DNA of 64,000 nt from Ampelocalamus luodianensis (lineage: Eukaryota > Streptophyta > Magnoliopsida > Poales > Poaceae). Below the pieces are notes generated by a model. That model ran no database searches and was not told the DNA's origin. It saw only the letters and a list, made by a program, of their open reading frames with translations. Numbering within the stretch: position 1 is the first letter of the stretch; each line of letters starts with the position of its first letter. Made by a program: the position numbers and the translations under genes. Below are positions 57,330 through 64,000 of the stretch, one piece after another. The DNA is taken from NCBI GenBank assembly GCA_036346255.1, contig CM070633.1, forward strand, positions 40,563,692 to 40,627,691, in the 5' to 3' direction.

Positions 57330-57960
57330 TATGTATCCACGACCACTATCCACGACTACTGTCTACGACCAGTGTCTAAGACTACTGTCTACGACCAGTG
57401 TCCACGACCACTGTCTACGATAAACAGTACTTGAAGCAACAGTCCTCGAGCTACAGTACTCAGAATGAATAGTACTCAAAGCTACAATACTTGATAAAGA
57501 GTACTCGTAGCTGCAGTACACGAAGATGTCGACCACTTGGCACTTGTAGCTACAGTACTCAGAATGAACAGTGCTAGTAGCTACAGTACTCAACGAATAG
57601 TACTCGTAGCTTTCGACCACTCGGTACTCGTAGCTGCAGTACTCGAAGATTTCGATCACTTGGCACTCGTAGCTACTATACTCGATAAATAGTACTCATA
57701 GCTACAATAGTTGATAAATAGTACTCGTAGCTTTCAACCACTCGGTACTCGTAGCTGCAGTACACGAAGTGAATAGTTCATGTAGGTATAGTACTTGGAC
57801 TAAACAGTACTCAGGGCTACAATACTCGTATCTTTTGACAACTCGGTACAGAAAGCTACGACCACGTGCAGTCGAAGCCTTCTACAACCACGTTCAGCTT
57901 CGACCACGTCTAGCTACGACCACGTGCAGTAATATCGCTCCTCAAATGTGGTCGTTTCAA
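57330..57960. repeat. Irregular minisatellite of CTACGACCA and GTAGCTACAGTACTC units
   Basis: It starts with CACGACCACT/CTACGACCAGTGT units (57335-57425). About 20 copies of GTACTCGTAGCT(A/G)CAGTACTCG-related units follow to about 57830, with TTTCGACCACTCGGTACTCG inserted periodically, and CTACGACCACGT units come at the end. It lies in the U3 part of LTR D. The CTACGAC motif resembles the array of gypsy element B. Confidence 0.75.
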
Positions 57961-58064
57961 TATTCCTGAACTCTGCAGAAAACGAGTGATTCAACAAACC
58001 TTCAACACAATTGCTAATTGTATTATCATCCTAAGATCATGAGCATATCCCCATGATATCCACA

Positions 58065-59729
58065 ATCTCCCCATTGATGAATACATTGGCAATCTTCTAA
58101 AAAATGCAGATTGGAGGTTGTTTTGAAAAACTACATCTCGTTTTTGCGCAAAGGCACAACTTGGTCCAAAAGCAAGAGAATGCAATGGAAATGACCAAGT
58201 TGGCTTCAGATAAGCATAGACAAGTGATATAAGGCAAAAGAAAGCAAAAAAGCTTCAATTTCCAGGGAAGAGTAAAAAATCTCACTTAAGGTCCATATGA
58301 AAGAACAATTGTTCAAGTTGACCTTTGATCATTGTGAGATTCCAAGAATTGCAATTCAAGTTCAGAAAAGACAATAAGATCATAAGAATGCAAATTAGAT
58401 ACTCCCCCTTACTACGATCATGATTTTTCAAAAAAAATCATTTTCTTCCTTTTTCTCCACATAGCTCCCCCTTTTATCATTATTTTTGATATATCTTCTC
58501 CCCCTTTGACAATGGAGTCATCAAGGAATCACGTCTTCCTCTCATCCAGAGATGACAAATACAGAAATAAGGTTGAAGTATAAGAAAGAGCATGCATGAA
58601 ATGCAATGAAGTGACTTCATTTTTGTATTTTTCAAATTTTAGTACAAGAAGCTTTGGAGATTACCCAAAAGAACAAGCTACAGTTTCTACTATTACTCAA
58701 AACATATCAAGCATGAATGTGCTAGCAGGATCATGTTAAGACATATATATATCAAAGCTAAACTAGAAGGCTCAAGATAAAGCAATGAATTGTAACAATT
58801 TAAGAAAAGCTTCAAAATTAGCAAATTCATCAATAGGGATCCTAAAGTGATAATGGCCATATCAAAATGTCAATGTGAGATCAAGAAGCTAACAACGACC
58901 ATCCTAGAGGCAAAAAGTCCACAATTTGAATCATTTTGCTCAAAGTACCTCAATCACTCAATTTTTACAATAGTTTTTATTTGCAATGAGTATTGATGTT
59001 GATTAAAGGTCTATCTTAGTGAAGAAGATCCTGGACTAGGAGTCATCCACAAGCTCTTTCTAAGATTCAACCAAGGCGACAAATCTTGATATTCATATCA
59101 ATTTTGACAAGCAGTCTCCATGAGATCGTTTGGATTATCAAACTATCTCCAAGTTCATGTCTTTGACATGCAGTCTTGTGAGAATAGTTTGGCACAATTT
59201 CACCACATAAGAAACTTGAAATTTGATTTTTCATTTTGCACAAGAATAGTTTTAGATTCACATAGAAACAAGGATCCCAAGAGATGTTCGATTTCTAGAT
59301 TCAAGAGCTAACAAGGCAATTTTAACAGGACCAATGTCACAAAAGATCACTAATTGTGCAACTAGCTAAAAGATCCATAAATTACAATTTTTAGTTTAAG
59401 TTGTCTTAAAACTCTAGCTCATTTAGCAAAGACTTAGCAACATACGTGAAAGCATGATAATTCTAGCAATCCAAAGAACTAGACATGAAATTGAGCAAAA
59501 ATTGAAATACTAAAGCTCAAAAGGGCAATAAGCAAAGCTTCATTAATTTAAATGACAAGCAGTAAAGTTTATATTACAATGCATATTTTTGATATTTTCA
59601 TATGAATGCAATATGATACAATGAGATGCAAGAAAAAACTCAAAGGCCTAAAAAGATCAAAAAAATCAAAAGAAGATCAAGGAAAAGATTAGATGAACAA
59701 GAAAAGCTCAGAAGAGAACTAACTCCCCC
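58065..59729 (-). other. Noncoding 3' internal region of a leftward copia element
   Basis: AT-rich, without supportable frames. Read leftward it has several purine tracts AAAGGGGGAG (about 58490, 58470, 58410) and TGAGGGGGAG just after the pol stop (59725). Such repeated polypurine tracts between pol and the 3' LTR are usual in SIRE/Maximus copia elements. The junction between sequence belonging to body E and to LTR D, if they differ, must lie here but cannot be placed. Confidence 0.5.
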
Positions 59730-60060
59730 TCAAACCAACCCATAGGGGTAGATTACCCCTAACTCACTCCTCAAGGTGGCAAACCTAGTTGGGTCTGAAG
59801 GCTTGGTGAGGATATCAGCTAACTGAGCCTCGGAATTCACAAATTCTAGCATAATATCACTTTTCTCTACATGGTTTCTAAGGAAGTGAAAGCGGATGTC
59901 AATGTGCTTAGTCCTGGAATACTGCATAGGGTTCTTAGCAATATTAATGGCAGAAGTGTTATCACAGAGAAGCGAAACGCTAGCAAAAGTTAACCCATAG
60001 TCCTTAAGAGTGGACACCATCCACAGAATCTAACTACAGCAACTAGCGGCAGCTACATAT
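59730..60060 (-). pseudogene. RNase H of element E
   Basis: Leftward frame with LLCDNTSAINIAKNPMQYSR, TKHIDIRFHFLRNHVEKSDI and EAQLADILTKP, the standard copia RNase H C-terminal half (CDNTSA ... RTKHIDIRYHF ... QLADIFTK). A stop near 60030 separates it from the RT frame. The frame ends at 59730. Confidence 0.88.
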
Positions 60061-60890
60061 TCAGCTTCTGCAGTGGATTGTGCAACAGGGACTGCTTTCT
60101 AGAGGACCAAGAGACAAGAGAAGTACCTAAGAAGTGACAAGAGTTTGAGGTACTCTTCCTATCTAGCCGACAGCCCGCAAAATCAGAATCAGAAAACCTT
60201 CGAATGGGCAAGTAAGATGAGCAAGAATACCAAATGCCATATTGGAGGGTAGAGTGAAGATACCTGAAAATGCGCTTGACGGTTTGGCGATGGGAAGTCC
60301 TCAGAGACACCTGAAACCTCGTACAGAGACAGACCGCGAAGTGGATGTCCGGTCTTGAGGCCATCAGGTAGAGGAGAGAGCCGATCATGTTGCGGTACTC
60401 GCGTTGATCCACGACTTCTCCTTCCTCGTCTGGATCCAAAGCAGTCGAAGTCACCATAGGAGTGACGATTGGTTTGCAGTCACCCATGTCGAAACACTTG
60501 AGCAGATCCTTGGTGTACTGCGTTTGATGGATGAAGATCCCTTCCTTGCATTGCTTGATTTGAAGCCCTAGAAAGTAGTTAAGCTCTCCCATCATACTCA
60601 TCTCAAATTCCCTGGATATGGTCTCAGAAAAACTAGAAACAAGAACATGGGAAGAACCACCGAAGATAATATTATCTACGTAAATCTGAACAAGCAAGAA
60701 GTCATTGCCATGCCTAAGAATGAATAGAGTCCTGTCAACCTTACAGAATGGGAGTAGAAACTTAGATTGTGATACCTGGAGCGAGTGACTCGCTCAAGAA
60801 GATGACCAATCATCTGATCCAGAGGATGACGCCTCTGAATATGAAGTGGAGCGCCCGGGGAAGATAACTCCTCTTCGACCTCCGCAGGCA
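60053..60890 (-). pseudogene. Reverse transcriptase of element E with internal deletion and YVDN change
   Basis: The first part (60891-60780: SPGAPLHIQRRHPLDQMIGH ...) is the normal run-in to copia RT. It jumps at about 60775 directly to the RT segment containing FLLVQIYVDNIIFGGSS, so the fingers and first half of the palm (over 200 codons in the family) are missing. The catalytic YVDD reads YVDN through one G-to-A change. MGELNYFLGLQI, REYRNMIGSLLYLMASRPDI, FSDSDFAGCRLDRKSTS and VSWSSRKQ follow intact. Confidence 0.88.
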
Positions 60891-61069
60891 CTACTGATGG
60901 TGAAGATGCAGCAGGAGCCTCAACTGAAGGTGAAGTAGTGGTAGCAGGTTCTTCAATTAGATCACGAGGTGTAGCAGCAGTAGGTAGGAGACAAACATCC
61001 GCTTCGTCCTCATCTTCCTCCCTTCCTCCACAAAGATGCTCTCTGTCTCCTATGTGTCACCTGAAACAT

Positions 61070-62150
61070 CTAATCTAGCTCTAGGGTTAGTCTCATCAAA
61101 AGTGACATTGTATGTCTCCTGAATAACGTTAGTCTCAACATTAAGAACCCGAAAACCCTCGAATGTGCAGGATAACCCAAAAATAGACCATCAGAAGTTC
61201 TTGACTCAAATTTATCTAGGTTTTCTATCTTGAGAATGAAACACTTGGCTCCAAAAACTCGAAAATGAGAAACAGAGGGTTTTCTACCAAACCGAAGCTC
61301 ATATGATGTCTTGCCAAAAGATAGTCTCAAGAAGACACGATTTGCAATATGGCAAACTGTAGCAATAGCTTTGGCCCAGAACCTCCTTGGAGTGCTATAC
61401 TCATCTAGCATCGTCCTAGCCATCTCGACTAAGGTCCTGTTCTTCCTTTCTACCACGCCATTTTGTTGAGGGACGTGTGGAGAAGAGAACTGATGCTCAA
61501 TACCATGCTCAGCACAGAAAGAGGCAAATGAGGCACTCTCGAATTCTGTGCCGTTATCACTACAGATTGCTCTCAAGGCACCAGGAAGTTCAGAAGTCAA
61601 GCGAAGAACGAGATCATAAAAATGATCAAAAGCTTCATCCTTCGAAACAAGAAAGAACACCCAAGAGTATCTCGAAAAATCATCGACTATAACAAGAATG
61701 TACCATTTACCACCGGCTGACCAAACCCTAGCAAGACCAACAGTATCTATATGAAGCAATTGTCCCAGTCTGTCAGTCATGACCATAGTCAATGAAGGGT
61801 GTGAGGCGGCAACTTGCTTACCATGCCTGCAGGGCGCACATACAGCCTTGACGGCTTTGAGTTTGGGCAAACCTCTCATGAGATCAAGGTTGCTAACTCG
61901 TGTCAGATGATCAAAACCAATGTGCCCCAAACGACGATGCCAAAACCAGAACTCAGAAGAAGATGCAATCAAACACTTAAGAGACCCAGAAATAGATTCA
62001 GAAAAGTCAGCTCTAAAAATCCTACCAACTCTCAAAATTCCAAAGACAAGCTTACCAGCTGAATCAAGCACTCGACAAGTATTTTTTCTTAAATCTAGTC
62101 TCATAGCCATCATCAAGAAGCTACGAGACCGAAAGCAAGTTGTACCTTAG
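61070..62150 (-). pseudogene. Integrase of element E
   Basis: The GAG-pre-integrase zinc region reads FWHRRLGHIGFDHL ... CAPCRHGKQV (HHCC). The core holds LLHIDTVGLARV (Asp), ICSDNGTEFES (Asp) and PQQNGVVERKNRTLVEMART (Glu), so the DDE triad is complete, followed by HFRVFGAKCFI. Upstream it joins the protease through broken frames near 62116-62200. The 348-codon open stretch is the longest in element E. Confidence 0.92.
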
Positions 62151-62199
62151 CTTGTCTACAAGGGCGACATCCTTAAGGATGAACTTGTCATTCACCCTG

Positions 62200-62400
62200 A
62201 TCGATCACGTTCCTTCAATCCGCCTTTGTGTATCATCTCCAAAGGTGATGAAGTCATCACCTTTCGACCGCATGAAGGAGGTGAACCATCTTGAGTCTCC
62301 AGTCATGTGGCGTGAACAACCGGAGTCGACGAACCACGTGCTCTTCCCCCTTCCGCTGTGATCCTGAAAATCAAGGCATAAAAGATCGATGTGTCTCAAT
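62200..62400 (-). pseudogene. Protease of element E
   Basis: The leftward frame has STWFVDSGCSRHMTGD, the copia aspartic protease active site with D-S-G intact, then FTSFMRSKGDDFITFGDDTQ. Frame breaks on both sides separate it from gag and integrase. Confidence 0.9.
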
Positions 62401-62672
62401 ACTAGGGTTAGTTAAACATGACTTGGGAACCTAGTACTGAGACACACGTCTGCAAAAAGTGTGCAAAGCAGAATTGCTAGCCTTGATCCTACTTGAGGTT
62501 CTACCATGAGCAATGGTCACAAGAGCATAAGATGCATTCTGTTTAGGAATATGATGATGATGAGCATGTGAAACAAATCCTAGTTCAGTTTTCTTCTTTT
62601 GTTGATGACCATGTCTCATGAAGGCTCTAGGTTGATGAGCTGAAATCCTAACAAGATTTTTCTTAGCATTTT

Positions 62673-63493
62673 TCAACCTATGCCAACAGAACTCAAGTAA
62701 ATGTCCATCATTCTTGCGATAGGTGCAATGGTACTTGGTACCATTGGGAGAAGCACCTTTTGACTCAACAGATGGTTGGGCAAAACCTGCAGATTTGAAA
62801 AGGATTGCTCTCCAAAAGCGGTAAGAACCCGGTGAGCAGCCTTCCTGAGCTTGGCAGTATCAAACTTAGACTTGTTCCCTTGAGGCTTCCTCCAAGCTGC
62901 CTTCTCCTCCTTATGGTTGCTCTTCCCTTTAAGCTTGGGGTAGTTTGCCCCGATGTGGTAAAGCTCTCCACACTCATAGCATGTCACAGGGCCACCTCTC
63001 TTCTTATTTCTCACATTGTTATAAGCCTATGTGAATTTTTTTGGCTAAGAGGGCTAATTCGGGCTCAAGAATACTCTCAAGTTTCTCTTCATGGATTGCA
63101 GATAAACAAACAAGAGAAAATCTAGAGGGAGATTCAGAAGAGAGATCAGACGTTCTCTTGAGAGGGTCTGCTACTAAAGCCATGTTCTTCTTCTTAGGAT
63201 GATCAACTCTCTTGATCTCATGGGTCTTGGGCATGCTATAGAACAACTCCAAAGTGAGATCAGAGAGATTGACACTCTTCTCAATGGCAGTAGCCTTCAT
63301 CTCCCACTCCTTGGTGTTGATTGCAGCCAAGAGATGGGTGGCATTCTCAGACTGAGAATACTCGATGTCGACCGCTCTCAACTGATTAAGCACCTTGTTA
63401 AAGCAGAAAGACCTCCATGCGTGTCTTCCAATAGATATAGTCCGATCCATCGAAATATGGTGGCTTACCTGAGAATCGATCTCGATCTGCCAT
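62673..63493 (-). pseudogene. gag of element E with internal deletion and damaged zinc knuckle
   Basis: ATG at 63493 opens MADRDRFSGKPPYFDGSDYI, the typical copia gag start right after the primer site. After about 30 codons it jumps, out of frame, to FNKVLNQLRAVDIEY and AAINTKEWEMKATAIEKSVN, so a central capsid part is deleted. The zinc knuckle near 62970 reads CYECGELYHIGANYPKLK, where the last Cys of CX2CX4HX4C is Tyr. The gag to protease link is interrupted near 62673-62430. Confidence 0.82.
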
Positions 63494-63502
63494 TGCAACC
63501 TT

Positions 63503-63514
63503 GCTCTGATACCA
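63503..63514 (-). other. Primer binding site of element E
   Basis: On the minus strand TGGTATCAGAGC, a perfect complement to tRNA-iMet, 2 bases after the LTR end. Confidence 0.9.
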
Positions 63515-63516
63515 CT

Positions 63517-64000
63517 TGTAGGATCGTAATGACAATCAGAAGGGGGGGGTTGAATGATTGCAGCGAATTGACCCCCAAATTCTAACTTCTTTTTGTGTAC
63601 AAGAACTTCACAGCAAAGACATCCTCAGGCAGATAGCAAGAACACCAAAACAAGAATCAAAGTTGAACGAATCTGAACTTTATATATGAAACTTGATTTG
63701 TGCTACAAAGCGCTCAGCAAGTACCCCTCAAAGCCCTCAATCGAAGGACCTCTAAATTGTAGCAACAAAGCTGTGGTAAAAAACCCTAAAATCCCGTAAC
63801 CCTAAAATGCTTCTTCTATGTCCTTTTTCTTCTACAAGTTAGCTCCTAACCCGCCTCTATTTATATCCTAGAGTCCTCTCCGTGTTCCACACGACATACA
63901 CATGGATTCTATCTCTAAACATGTCCAGATATAGACCTCCTTCCATATCTCTAAAACCTTCCATAACATCCACGCTGTATGCCTCCAGGAATCCATCCTG
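63517..64000 (-). repeat. 5' LTR of element E (partial, runs off the window)
   Basis: On the minus strand it ends ATTACGATCCTACA at 63517, with a C-rich stretch (TTCAACCCCCCCC) 20-40 bases before the end and a TATA box TATAAATA (63865-63858) about 340 bases before the end. Its start is beyond 64000. Confidence 0.8.

Larger units (their letters stand above)
51048..58064 (-). repeat. LTR D: leftward copia-type LTR (about 2.0 kb) split by a 5-kb insertion
   Basis: Read leftward, it begins near 58064 (TGGATATCATGG, just after purine-rich AATGGGGAGATTG) and ends at 51048 (CGGTCCAACA). The end contains TATTCACCCCTCTAGTCGCC, the C-rich 3' terminus common to SIRE/Maximus-type copia LTRs in plants. 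A TATA box (TATAAATAG, minus strand) lies at 56861-56869. With the inserted 5,021 bases removed, the LTR is about 2.0 kb. Its junction with C2 gag is sharp. Whether it is the 3' LTR of copia body E is doubtful, because E's 5' LTR differs. Confidence 0.62.
59730..63516 (-). mobile_element. Element E: leftward Ty1/copia (SIRE/Maximus-like) retrotransposon body
   Basis: Read leftward: primer site TGGTATCAGAGC (63514-63503), gag, zinc knuckle, protease, integrase, RT, RNase H, which is the copia order (integrase before RT). Every domain is damaged by stops, shifts or deletions. The 5' LTR begins at 63517 and continues past the window edge. The 3' LTR that should match it was not found. Lineage is inferred from the GGGGGAG tracts and the size of the domains. 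Confidence 0.88.

Noticed and set aside
1..64000. CRISPR arrays, bacterial operons, tRNA and rRNA genes
   Set aside because: No regular repeat-spacer arrays, no ribosome-binding-site gene organisation, and no cloverleaf or rRNA sequence recognised. All regular repeats are explained by microsatellites, minisatellites or LTR arrays.

Overview
The window is nuclear DNA of a flowering plant, almost certainly a grass (Poaceae). It carries two intact intron-containing genes with GT-AG introns and plant-type protein families. One of them has the steep 5' GC gradient typical of grass genes. The rest is a dense nest of plant transposable elements: Tat-type and chromovirus Ty3/gypsy, Ty1/copia, an RTE-type LINE, a CACTA end and MITEs. 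Nothing prokaryotic was seen.

Layout. 1-7987 is gene-free and AT-rich. It holds the end of a CACTA transposon (1-198), a candidate TIR transposon around 611-1557, (TA)n tracts, three related AT-rich repeats, a GC-rich island and a candidate hAT-like element (about 5840-6533). 7988-26406 is one old Ty3/gypsy chromovirus (element A, 395-bp LTRs, iMet-type primer site, chromodomain). It is split inside its integrase by a complete younger Tat-lineage gypsy (element B, 12470-25335, about 785-bp LTRs) that carries an antisense extra ORF. Both have recognisable target-site duplications and both are full of stops and frameshifts. 26407-30480 is gene-free but contains a long imperfect inverted repeat (about 27750-28030 against 29000-29400).

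Genes. A plastidic glucose transporter-like gene runs rightward (30661-38765). Its 12 exons join into an uninterrupted 550-codon frame, and a dead RTE-type LINE (about 31877-35237) sits in intron 3. Facing it tail to tail is a type I inositol polyphosphate 5-phosphatase gene on the minus strand (44980-42888, 8 coding exons, 399 aa). Between them lies a foldback MITE with a perfect 10-bp target duplication. The two genes are functionally unrelated as far as the sequence shows: one moves sugar across the plastid envelope, the other hydrolyses phosphoinositide or inositol phosphates.

48525-64000 is a stack of copia elements. A rightward copia (C1), with a MITE in its LTR, is interrupted by a second rightward copia (C2). 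C2 is interrupted by a leftward copia-type LTR (D), which is itself split by a 5,016-bp TG...CA insertion with a 5-bp duplication, probably a solo LTR. Further right is a leftward copia body (E, 59730-63493) whose 5' LTR begins at 63517 and runs off the window. E has deletions in gag and reverse transcriptase and a changed catalytic YVDD motif. Its 5' LTR does not match LTR D.

No convincing new biological system was found. The items most worth a second look are the repeated CTACGA/TCGTAG blocks shared by gypsy element B and copia LTR D, the aORF of element B, the MITE hairpin between the two genes, and the mismatched LTRs of the leftward copia.
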